Source: Streptococcus oralis (lineage in GTDB: Bacteria; Bacillota; Bacilli; Lactobacillales; Streptococcaceae). From it: a DNA stretch of 64,000 nt. How positions within the stretch are numbered: the first letter of the stretch is position 1; every line of letters starts with the position of its first letter. A model generated the notes under the pieces. It searched no databases. It was not told the DNA's origin and saw only the letters and a list, made by a program, of their open reading frames with translations. The position numbers and the translations under genes are program-made. This document shows, piece after piece, positions 1 through 7,238 of this stretch. Where the stretch lies: the NCBI RefSeq assembly GCF_022749195.1, contig NZ_CP094226.1:212001-276000 (forward strand). Direction: 5' to 3'.

Positions 1-2
1 TT

Positions 3-434
3 TCAGGTCTTGGCCAAACTGCTGAGGAACACCTGTCAAAATCCTTTGAGATTATTGATGATAATATGGTAGTGGAAAAGGATATTTTTTTCCATACTAT
101 GTGTGAGCACCACTTCTTGCCCTTTTATGGGAGAGCGCACATTGCCTACATTCCAGATGGACGTGTAGCAGGCTTGTCCAAACTTGCCCGTACGGTTGAA
201 GTTTATTCTAAAAAACCACAAATTCAAGAGCGTTTGAATATTGAGGTGGCCGATGCCTTGATGGACTATCTGGGGGCTAAGGGAGCCTTTGTTGTCATTG
301 AGGCCGAGCATATGTGTATGAGCATGCGTGGTGTCAGAAAACCAGGAACGGCAACCTTGACGACAGTAGCTCGTGGTCTATTTGAAACAGATAAGGACCT
401 AAGAGATCAGGCTTATCGTTTAATGGGACTATAA
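3..434 (+). CDS. folE: GTP cyclohydrolase I (5' part outside window)
   Basis: First step of tetrahydrofolate synthesis: GTP to 7,8-dihydroneopterin triphosphate, in the cytoplasm. The reading frame is open from base 3, so the start lies upstream of the window. The visible 143 codons contain the zinc-binding [10 protein letters not shown] motif (around base 100), the [12 protein letters not shown] segment and the C-terminal [13 protein letters not shown] signature, all hallmarks of FolE. It is followed by the fused folB/folK gene, as in the streptococcal folate cluster. The last base of its stop codon appears to be the first base of a BOX repeat. Identification is secure; only the N-terminus is missing. 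Confidence 0.95.
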   Translation, partial: SGLGQTAEEHLSKSFEIIDDNMVVEKDIFFHTMCEHHFLPFYGRAHIAYIPDGRVAGLSKLARTVEVYSKKPQIQERLNIEVADALMDYLGAKGAFVVIEAEHMCMSMRGVRKPGTATLTTVARGLFETDKDLRDQAYRLMGL

Positions 435-550
435 TACCCTTCGAAAATCAAATTCAAACCACGTCAGCTTCCATCTGCAACCTCAAAACAGTGTTTTGAG
501 AAAGCCTGCGGCTAGCTTCCTAGTTTGCACTTTGATTTTCATTGAGTATA
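434..550. repeat. BOX-type repeat, immediately after folE
   Basis: About 117 nt with the typical ends of the pneumococcal BOX element. The left end reads TACCCTTCGAAAATC and then CAAACCACGTCAGCTTC (boxA, shortened). A central CTCAAAACAGTGTTTTGAG palindrome is a boxB remnant. The right end is GCGGCTAGCTTCCTAGTTTG followed by TTTGATTTTCATTGAGTAT (boxC). It separates folE from the next terminator and folBK. Confidence 0.85.
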
Positions 551-555
551 AAAAG

Positions 556-578
556 AATCCGCTTTGGGCGGATTTTTC
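556..578 (+). terminator. Terminator hairpin between folE and folBK
   Basis: ATCCGC / GCGGAT stem with a 5-nt loop followed by a run of T. It lies just after the BOX repeat and 16 nt before the folBK start, so it may attenuate rather than fully separate the genes. Confidence 0.65.
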
Positions 579-593
579 TAGAAAGGACAAGTT

Positions 594-1415
594 ATGGATC
601 AACTGCAGATTAAAGATTTGGAAATTTTTGCCTATCATGGTCTTTTTCCTAGTGAGAAAGAATTAGGGCAGAAGTTTGTTATTTCCGCAAGCTTATCCTA
701 TGATATGACCAAGGCGGCTACAGAATTGGATTTGACAGCTTCTGTCCATTACGGAGAATTGTGTCAGCAGTGGACGACTTGGTTTCAGGAAAGCACTGAG
801 GATTTGATTGAAACGGTAGCCTACAAACTAGTTGAACGTACCTTTGAGACTTATCCTCTTGTCCAAGAGATTGAGTTGGAACTAAAAAAACCGTGGGCGC
901 CAGTGCATTTACCATTGGATACCTGCTCGGTGACCATTCACCGTCGTAAGCAGCGGGCCTTTATCGCTCTAGGAAGTAATATGGGAGATAAGCAAGCAAA
1001 CTTGGAACAAGCTATTGACAAACTGCGAGCTCGAGGTATCCATATTCTCAAAGAGTCCAGTATCTTGGCGACGGAGCCTTGGGGTGGTGTGGAACAGGAT
1101 AGCTTTGTCAATCAGGTGATTGAAGTAGAAACCTGGCTACCAGCACCAGTCTTGTTAGAAACATTATTAGCCATTGAGTCAGAAATGGGACGGGTGAGAG
1201 AAGTGCATTGGGGGCCTCGTTTGATTGATTTGGACCTACTCTTTGTGGAGGACCAGATCATTTACACAGACGAACTCATCTTGCCTCATCCTTATATAGC
1301 AGAACGCCTCTTTGTTCTTGAGCCGTTAGTGGAAATAGCTCCCCATTTTATCCATCCGATCCTAAAGCAACCAATTCGATACTTGGTTGACCAGTTGGGG
1401 CAAGGAAATGCCTAA
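594..1415 (+). CDS. sulD: Bifunctional dihydroneopterin aldolase / HPPK
   Basis: Two consecutive folate steps in one 273-aa protein: dihydroneopterin aldolase (FolB, about residues 1-118) and 6-hydroxymethyl-dihydropterin pyrophosphokinase (FolK, about 122-273). The FolK half shows [18 protein letters not shown], the family signature [12 protein letters not shown] and [16 protein letters not shown]. The fusion is characteristic of pneumococcus and close relatives, where it is called SulD. It has an AAAGGA ribosome site 9 nt upstream. It overlaps the next gene by 8 nt, so the two are probably translationally coupled. Confidence 0.95.
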   Translation: MDQLQIKDLEIFAYHGLFPSEKELGQKFVISASLSYDMTKAATELDLTASVHYGELCQQWTTWFQESTEDLIETVAYKLVERTFETYPLVQEIELELKKPWAPVHLPLDTCSVTIHRRKQRAFIALGSNMGDKQANLEQAIDKLRARGIHILKESSILATEPWGGVEQDSFVNQVIEVETWLPAPVLLETLLAIESEMGRVREVHWGPRLIDLDLLFVEDQIIYTDELILPHPYIAERLFVLEPLVEIAPHFIHPILKQPIRYLVDQLGQGNA

Positions 1416-2691
1416 ACTTTCTGAGACCTATAGCAAGTGGAAGAGTATCGGGGAGGGACTACTTGCTATTGTTTTAGGGCTTCTCTTGATTCGTTTTGGA
1501 CAAGTTATTCCGCGGATGGGGTACCAGTTGCTGATGGGCTACTTTTCCTTGTCAGCAGTTTGGCACTTGTTGACTCGCTGGTTTCAAGATAAAAAACGTC
1601 GGGAAAACATCTTTGTAACCTTGGCTAAGCTGGTGGTTGCGGCTCTGGTGTTTGACTCTATCATCTTGCAAGACCTTGCCCTCTATCTCCTGGTTTTTAT
1701 CATTGCGAGCTACCAGCTGTTTACGGGCATCATTAGCCTTGTGACTTGGTCTCTCTATCGAAAAAATGCCATTCATCCTCGGCTTCATCATCTCTTCGAT
1801 GCTGTATGGATGATAGGATTCGGTCTTTATAGCATCTCTCCTTTTCACGATGCAGCGAATTTTGAATTGCTCTTGCTTGGATTTTACTTGCTCATGCTAG
1901 GAGCCAGTAGCCTCCGGGACGGTTTCTTTTTTGAAAAGATAGAAAACAATCCCAAGCTGAAACGACGAATGCGAATGACCTTGCCAATCTTTGTGACGGC
2001 TTTGATTCCTATTAGTACCTTGCGAAAACTAAATGAGTGGCTGGCAAATCATGAAAGCCAAGAAGGGGAAGTTCATTCAGAAAGAAAAAACGACCAGACA
2101 GTGGATCTGGAAATTTTTATCCATATCTCAGAAACCTCTTTCTTCCTTGCTATGGGACATGTGGATATTTGTTATCAAGGGACGGTTATTTCCTATGGTT
2201 CCTATGATCCTCACTCGGAGCGCTTATTCGGCATGGTTGGAGACGGTGTCTTGTTTAAAGCCAATCGGGAAAAATACATCGAGCTCTGTAAGAGAGAAAG
2301 TCAGAAGACCTTGTTTGCTTATGGTCTGAGTTTAACGGACCAACAGAAAACAGCTATCCAAGCTCGCCTAGCAGAGATAGAAGACCTGTTAATTCCTTGG
2401 GAACCAAGTTCGCAGTTGATGAAAAGAAGAGAGGGAGAGGTCAAGCATACCTACTCCTACCAACTAAAAGAGGAAGCAGATGCGACCCTCTATAAATTCA
2501 GCTCATCCGAGTTTAAGACCTACTTTGTTCTCAGTACCAATTGTGTTTTGCTGGCAGACTCTATCGTGGGAAAAGCTGGAACTGATATATTGAGTCCCCA
2601 AGGTTTCATTGTGCCAGGGACTTATCAGGATTACCTTGATTTAGAGTACACAAAACCCAATGGTCTAGTTGTTAGTCGCTCCATTTATTAG
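1408..2691 (+). CDS. Membrane protein with DUF308-like N-terminus and soluble C-domain
   Basis: Function unknown. I chose ATG at 1408 (427 aa), which overlaps the end of folBK, rather than the upstream TTG at 1387. Residues about 15-200 contain roughly six hydrophobic segments in short hairpins, like the HdeD/DUF308 family. The remaining about 220 residues are hydrophilic and look like a folded cytoplasmic or external domain I do not recognise. It is the last gene of the folate cluster before a convergent terminator. Its place there may be only positional; nothing in the sequence ties it to folate chemistry. Confidence 0.75.
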   Translation: MPKLSETYSKWKSIGEGLLAIVLGLLLIRFGQVIPRMGYQLLMGYFSLSAVWHLLTRWFQDKKRRENIFVTLAKLVVAALVFDSIILQDLALYLLVFIIASYQLFTGIISLVTWSLYRKNAIHPRLHHLFDAVWMIGFGLYSISPFHDAANFELLLLGFYLLMLGASSLRDGFFFEKIENNPKLKRRMRMTLPIFVTALIPISTLRKLNEWLANHESQEGEVHSERKNDQTVDLEIFIHISETSFFLAMGHVDICYQGTVISYGSYDPHSERLFGMVGDGVLFKANREKYIELCKRESQKTLFAYGLSLTDQQKTAIQARLAEIEDLLIPWEPSSQLMKRREGEVKHTYSYQLKEEADATLYKFSSSEFKTYFVLSTNCVLLADSIVGKAGTDILSPQGFIVPGTYQDYLDLEYTKPNGLVVSRSIY

Positions 2692-2697
2692 AAAAAG

Positions 2698-2745
2698 AAA
2701 ACTCTAGTTCCTCAGCAGTTTACGCCAAGAAGCTAGAGTTTTTAA
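2698..2745. terminator. Convergent terminator
   Basis: AAACTCTAG / CTAGAGTTT stem with a long loop and T-run, lying between the plus-strand membrane protein and the minus-strand DUF960 gene. It can serve both. Confidence 0.7.
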
Positions 2746-3059
2746 AATAGGTCATTTTCTTCAGGAAGGAGGATAGTTTCTTTACCATTCGTGTCTAAAA
2801 CAAGGACCCTAGGAGGGTAAAGCGGATCGAAAGGATGATTGAAATCAAAATCGATGCTAGTCGGAAGGTTTTGACTAGAGAAATGGAAGGTAATGGTCCC
2901 CTCGTTGTTGAGAAGCTGAAATTCGAGTTCTTCTTCTAATTCAAAGACATTTTTCAAAAAATGATCGATAATGAACCATAAAGAGTCGATAACATCGTCG
3001 GGTAGACTGGTCACAACACCAAAACTGGCGGAACGTCTCTGTGTATTTGTAAAAGCCAT
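2742..3059 (-). CDS. DUF960 family protein
   Basis: A 105-aa acidic protein of the DUF960 type, recognised from the start MAFTNTQRRSASFGVV and the NHPFDPLYPPRVLVLD segment. It has no signal peptide or membrane segment and is probably cytoplasmic. The function is not known. It is divergent from ccpA, and its own promoter (3086-3114) lies head-to-head with the ccpA promoter. Its stop lies inside the convergent terminator region. Confidence 0.75.
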   Translation of the reverse strand: MAFTNTQRRSASFGVVTSLPDDVIDSLWFIIDHFLKNVFELEEELEFQLLNNEGTITFHFSSQNLPTSIDFDFNHPFDPLYPPRVLVLDTNGKETILLPEENDLF

Positions 3060-3085
3060 GTTTCCTTCCTCCTTTTATTTTTCTT

Positions 3086-3114
3086 ATCATACAGTAAAAA
3101 AGCTGAAAAATCAA
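3086..3114 (-). promoter_or_regulatory. Sigma-A promoter of the DUF960 gene
   Basis: Read on the minus strand: TTGATT (3114-3109), 17-nt spacer, TATGAT (3091-3086). Confidence 0.6.
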
Positions 3115-3183
3115 GGAATTCTGCTTGTTTTTTCAAAATGGGAATAAACTGTGAAATTTTTTCAAAGTTTCTCTAAAAAATAC

Positions 3184-3212
3184 TTGAAAGTGTTTACAAT
3201 AAGTGATAAAAT
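3184..3212 (+). promoter_or_regulatory. ccpA promoter with overlapping cre-like site
   Basis: TTGAAA (3184-3189), 17-nt spacer, TAAAAT (3207-3212). The 14-mer TGAAAGTGTTTACA at 3185-3198 fits the cre consensus TGWAANCGNTNWCA except for one base in the central CG. It covers the -35 box and half of the spacer, suggesting that CcpA represses its own gene. Confidence 0.65.
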
Positions 3213-3263
3213 GGAGTAAGTAGATGCGTGAAAGCGAAATTTTCATTATAGAAAGGAAACGGA

Positions 3264-4274
3264 ATGAACACAGATGATACAGTAACGATTTATGACGTCG
3301 CCCGTGAAGCAGGAGTTTCGATGGCAACAGTTAGCCGTGTCGTTAATGGCAACAAGAATGTTAAAGAGAACACTCGAAAAAAAGTCCTAGAAGTGATTGA
3401 TCGCTTGGACTATCGTCCAAATGCGGTAGCACGTGGTTTGGCTAGCAAGAAAACAACGACAGTCGGAGTTGTGATTCCGAACATTACCAATGGTTATTTC
3501 TCAACGCTTGCTAAGGGGATTGACGACATTGCTGAAATGTACAAGTATAACATTGTCCTAGCAAATAGTGATGAGGATGATGAAAAGGAAGTTTCAGTGG
3601 TTAACACTCTCTTTTCAAAACAAGTCGATGGGATTATCTTTATGGGCTATCACTTGACTGAAAAGATTCGTTCAGAGTTTTCTCGTTCACGGACACCGGT
3701 TGTTCTTGCTGGTACTGTGGATGTAGAACACCAACTTCCAAGTGTAAATATCGACTACAAACAAGCAACGATTGATGCCGTGAGCTATCTTCTCAAAGAA
3801 AACGAAAAGATTGCTTTTGTGAGTGGACCACTCGTCGATGATATCAATGGCAAGGTTCGTTTAATTGGTTACAAGGAAGCCTTGAAAAAAGCTGGACATT
3901 CTTATAGTGAGGGATTGGTCTTTGAATCAAAATACAGCTATGACGATGGTTATGCCTTGGCAGAACGCTTGATTTCATCACAAGCTACAGCCGCAGTTGT
4001 AACAGGTGATGAATTGGCAGCAGGTGTGTTGAATGGTTTAGCTGACCATGGTGTATCTGTACCGGAAGAGTTTGAAATCATCACGACAGATGACTCTCAG
4101 ATTGCACGATTCACTCGTCCAAACTTGACTACTATTGCCCAACCTCTTTATGACTTAGGTGCTATCAGCATGCGTATGTTGACTAAGATTATGCATAAGG
4201 AAGAGTTGGAAGAACGTGAAGTTCTCTTGCCTCATGGTTTGACAGAGCGCCGCTCTACACGAAAACGTAAATAG
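3264..4274 (+). CDS. ccpA: Catabolite control protein A
   Basis: LacI/GalR-family master regulator of carbon catabolite control, acting with HPr-Ser-P on cre sites. It is 336 aa, the usual length. The N-terminal HTH (TIYDVAREAGVSMATVSRVV, about residues 8-27) and hinge (NAVARGLASKK) are present. The rest is a periplasmic-binding-protein-like effector domain. The ribosome site GAAAGGAAACGG precedes the ATG. It is flanked by DUF960 (divergent) and asparaginase (convergent, sharing a terminator). A cre-like site over the promoter suggests autoregulation. Confidence 0.96.
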   Translation: MNTDDTVTIYDVAREAGVSMATVSRVVNGNKNVKENTRKKVLEVIDRLDYRPNAVARGLASKKTTTVGVVIPNITNGYFSTLAKGIDDIAEMYKYNIVLANSDEDDEKEVSVVNTLFSKQVDGIIFMGYHLTEKIRSEFSRSRTPVVLAGTVDVEHQLPSVNIDYKQATIDAVSYLLKENEKIAFVSGPLVDDINGKVRLIGYKEALKKAGHSYSEGLVFESKYSYDDGYALAERLISSQATAAVVTGDELAAGVLNGLADHGVSVPEEFEIITTDDSQIARFTRPNLTTIAQPLYDLGAISMRMLTKIMHKEELEEREVLLPHGLTERRSTRKRK

Positions 4275-4310
4275 AAAAAATCAGGAAATCGTGAGATTTC
4301 CTGATTTTGC
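4275..4310. terminator. Bidirectional terminator between ccpA and asparaginase
   Basis: TCAGGAAATC GTGA GATTTCCTGA hairpin (4281-4304) flanked by A-run and T-run, so it works for both converging genes. Confidence 0.85.
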
Positions 4311-4326
4311 GTTCTAGAGAAGAGGT

Positions 4327-5289
4327 TTATCCTTCCATATAGTCTTTCAAAGCCTGTCCTTTTAGTCCAGCATTAAGGGCAATTAATAATTTGAGGCGCG
4401 CTTTTTGAGCGTTGAGTTCTTTGACAAAGAAAACACCAGCTCGTTGCAACTCCACCCCTCCACCTTGGTAGGCGTAGACAGGTTCAGCAATACCATTAAA
4501 ACATCGTGAGACCAAGGCGACTGGGATTCCTTTTTGCAGGAGATTTTCCAACTTTTGAGCTGTTTCTTTGGGAACATTGCCTGCTCCAAAGGCCTGAATG
4601 ACTAAGCCATCCAGCTGTTCCAAGTCTAACATATCAATTAGCTCGTCTGTCATACCTGCATAGGCTGAGATGATGGGAACCAGACCTTGAATATGCTCAA
4701 GATCAAACCGGACACGAGGTTCAGCCGTTTTGAAGTAGAGGATTTCTTGCTTCATGATGAGACCAAGTGGTCCATGTGTTGGGGTTTGAAAGGTGCTGAC
4801 ATTGGTCGTATGAGTTTTGGTTACATACTTGGCTGCATGGATCTCGTCATTCATGACGACCAGCACCCCCTTGTCGGCTGCTTTATCATCACTGGCAACC
4901 CGCAAAGCGCTCAGATAGTTATAAACACCGTCGCTACCAAGTTCATTAGAACTACGCATGGCCCCTGTTAGAACGATGGGGATGGGCGGAATTTTCATGG
5001 TATCAAGGAAGTAAGCTGTTTCTTCTAAGGTATCTGTACCATGTGTGATGACAACTCCATCGTAGTTATCAGCTTCCTCTTTAATCTTATGATAGAGTGC
5101 AAGCATATGCTTGGGTTTGATATGAGGGCTTGGAAGATTAAAAAAGTCTAGGGCATGAACCTCAATCCCTTCAAGCGGATTGGAAACATGGTTCATGGGA
5201 TTGTCCTGGCTAGTTACAACGGCACCAGTGGCGTCTGCTTGCATGGAAATAGTCCCACCTGTATGTAAAACAAGGATTTTCTTAGGCAT
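4327..5289 (-). CDS. ansA: Type I L-asparaginase (cytoplasmic)
   Basis: Hydrolyses asparagine to aspartate and ammonia. The 320-aa protein carries both active-site threonine motifs: LHTGGTISM at residues 8-16 and THGTDTLEETAYFL near residue 85. There is no signal peptide, so it is a cytoplasmic type I enzyme rather than the secreted type II. It is divergent from the HAD-family gene. The short shared gap contains an extended -10 box for the HAD gene and an overlapping candidate promoter for this one. Confidence 0.93.
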   Translation of the reverse strand: MPKKILVLHTGGTISMQADATGAVVTSQDNPMNHVSNPLEGIEVHALDFFNLPSPHIKPKHMLALYHKIKEEADNYDGVVITHGTDTLEETAYFLDTMKIPPIPIVLTGAMRSSNELGSDGVYNYLSALRVASDDKAADKGVLVVMNDEIHAAKYVTKTHTTNVSTFQTPTHGPLGLIMKQEILYFKTAEPRVRFDLEHIQGLVPIISAYAGMTDELIDMLDLEQLDGLVIQAFGAGNVPKETAQKLENLLQKGIPVALVSRCFNGIAEPVYAYQGGGVELQRAGVFFVKELNAQKARLKLLIALNAGLKGQALKDYMEG

Positions 5290-5354
5290 GATTTAGTCAC
5301 TCTTTCTGAAATGTGGTATAATCATTGTAACACAAAAGGGGAGAATGGGACAGG
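5290..5354 (+). promoter_or_regulatory. Divergent promoter region (asparaginase / HAD fusion)
   Basis: Contains TGTGGTATAAT, an extended -10 box for the plus-strand gene, followed by a GGGGAG ribosome site. On the opposite strand a TACAAT-like box lies only a few bases away, so the two promoters probably overlap face to face. Confidence 0.5.
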
Positions 5355-6746
5355 ATGGAAGTCAAGGCTGTTTTTTTTGATATCGATGGAACGCTAGTCA
5401 ACGATCGCAAGAGTGTTTTGAAATCCACTAAGGACGCGATTAAGATTGTCAAAGAGCAAGGAGTGCTTGTTGGAGTAGCGACAGGACGAGGGCCGTTTTT
5501 TGTCAAGGAATTGATGGAAGACTTGGACCTAGACTTTGCGGTGACATACAATGGCCAATACATTTTTAATAAAGAAAAGGTGCTCTTTGCAAGTCCGATT
5601 GCTAAGTCAAGCCTGCGTCAACTGATTGCTTACGCTAAAAAGGAGCATAAAGAAATCGCTCTTGGAACCGAGCATGCCGTTGTTGGTTCGAAAATTATGT
5701 CATTTGGTCTCGGCTCCTTTTCTCAACTGGTTAGTCGTTTTATCCCGACTGTTCTGACAAGAACCGTTAGCCGATCCTTTAATCGAATGGTCAGCAAGGC
5801 AGTTCCTCAAAAGGAAGACGACCTGCTTAACTTGATTAATCAACCCATTTACCAAGTTTTGATGCTGATGACGCCAGAGGAATCTGAGAAAGCTGCAAGT
5901 GATTTTGACGACTTGAAATTAACTCGAAGCAATCCTTTTGCAGCAGATATCATTAACCAAGGAAATTCCAAATTAGAAGGCATTCGCCGAGTCGGGAAAG
6001 AATATGGCTTTGATCTCAATCAAGTAATGGCCTTTGGTGATTCAGACAATGACCTGGAAATGTTGGCAGGCGTTGGTATGTCGGTCGCTATGGGAAATGG
6101 CAGTAGCAGTGTCAAAGAAGTTGCCAAGCATATTACGGCAAGTAATCAACAAGATGGTATCCACAAGGCGCTCGAGCACTTTGGTGTTTTGGCTTCAGAA
6201 AAAGTGTTTGTCAGTCGAGACTACCACTTTAATAAGGTCAAGACCTTCCACCACATGATGGATGAACGAACTCAAGAAGAGCCACGGGCATGGGATGCTG
6301 AAGGTGCAACCCACCGCGCAGATTTCAAAATTGAAGAATTAGTAGAGTTTGTTCGCGCAGCAAGTTCTTCGGAGGAAGAATTCCAAAACTCCCTTGCAAG
6401 CATGCATGAGGCACTTGATAAGGCGGCAGAGAAAGTGGCGAAAAAGACGCCTGCTAAGCAAAATCTGGTCGGTCAAGTGGATGCTTTGATTGATACATTG
6501 TATTTCACATACGGCAGCTTTGTATTGATGGGAGTAGATCCAGAACGCATTTTTGATATTGTCCATGAAGCAAATATGGGAAAGGTTTTCCCTGATGGGA
6601 AAGCTCATTTTGACCCAGTTACACACAAGATTTTAAAGCCAGATGACTGGGAAGAAAAATATGCTCCAGAACCTGCCATCCGACAGGAACTACAACGTCA
6701 GTTTAAAGCTTATGAGCGACATAAAGAAAGAAAAAATAAAAAATAA
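5355..6746 (+). CDS. Cof-type HAD phosphatase fused to a MazG-like / PRA-PH domain
   Basis: A 463-aa two-domain protein. Residues 1-270 are a Cof-type HAD hydrolase: FFDIDGTLVND (Asp9 and Asp11) and GDSDNDLEM (motif IV). Residues about 290-463 resemble the MazG / phosphoribosyl-ATP pyrophosphohydrolase-like superfamily, with the acidic helix IEELVEFVRAA, VDALIDTLYFTYGSF and the EANMGKVFPDGKAHFDP segment. The probable role is cytoplasmic housekeeping of nucleotide or sugar-phosphate metabolites, in which the pyrophosphatase half makes a monophosphate that the phosphatase half could use. That coupling is inference. It lies between asparaginase and the Tyr-rich protein and ends at a terminator. 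Confidence 0.85.
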   Translation: MEVKAVFFDIDGTLVNDRKSVLKSTKDAIKIVKEQGVLVGVATGRGPFFVKELMEDLDLDFAVTYNGQYIFNKEKVLFASPIAKSSLRQLIAYAKKEHKEIALGTEHAVVGSKIMSFGLGSFSQLVSRFIPTVLTRTVSRSFNRMVSKAVPQKEDDLLNLINQPIYQVLMLMTPEESEKAASDFDDLKLTRSNPFAADIINQGNSKLEGIRRVGKEYGFDLNQVMAFGDSDNDLEMLAGVGMSVAMGNGSSSVKEVAKHITASNQQDGIHKALEHFGVLASEKVFVSRDYHFNKVKTFHHMMDERTQEEPRAWDAEGATHRADFKIEELVEFVRAASSSEEEFQNSLASMHEALDKAAEKVAKKTPAKQNLVGQVDALIDTLYFTYGSFVLMGVDPERIFDIVHEANMGKVFPDGKAHFDPVTHKILKPDDWEEKYAPEPAIRQELQRQFKAYERHKERKNKK

Positions 6747-6758
6747 GAGAAATTCTTT

Positions 6759-6788
6759 TCCCTGGATGAAAAATCCGGGGATTTTTTG
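6759..6788 (+). terminator. Terminator of the HAD-MazG gene
   Basis: CCCTGGAT / ATCCGGGG stem (one G-T pair) followed by six T. Confidence 0.8.
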
Positions 6789-7238
6789 AACTGAAATCCG
6801 AACAATTACATATATATCACTAATTATTATTAGCATATTTATACTTATTTTGAATTAGAAAACGTTTGAATTTTTTTTTGAGAAAGAAAAGAAAAATATT
6901 TTAGTTTACAAAAAATAATGCAGAGCGGCATTTTGCCCCAATTTATCTAGCTTTCCTTTTAAAAAAATATCAAAAAAGATGAGTCAAATTATTTGATATT
7001 TGAAAGTTGATGTGTTAGAATAAATTCAGAAAGCGAATAAATATAAAATCCTCATGCTACTACAATATGCTCTTTTTTAAGACAGAAAGTCAACTTGTTT
7101 ATTTCAGGCCTGTTAACAAGTTGATGTGAAGAATTTACTCTAGTTTTGAGGTTTAGTTATAAAATTGTGCACAATTGCTTTCCAAATTTTTATTATTTTA
7201 ATTTTCAAGTTTAGAAATTAAAGAATTAAGAGGTTGAA
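6789..7238 (+). promoter_or_regulatory. Long AT-rich upstream region of the Tyr-rich protein
   Basis: 450 nt without a gene. A good promoter lies far upstream: TTGATA (6993-6998), 17-nt spacer, TAGAAT (7016-7021). This gives a leader of about 210 nt. The leader contains a perfect 10-bp inverted repeat, TCAACTTGTT (7090-7099) and AACAAGTTGA (7115-7124), with no T-run after it. A weak cre-like palindrome (AAAACGTTT) lies at 6858-6867. The ribosome site before the ATG is AAGAGG. Confidence 0.55.

Noticed and set aside
6858..6867. AAAACGTTT palindrome as a cre site before the Tyr-rich gene
   Set aside because: Three mismatches to the cre consensus and more than 120 nt upstream of the promoter; kept only as a weak note.
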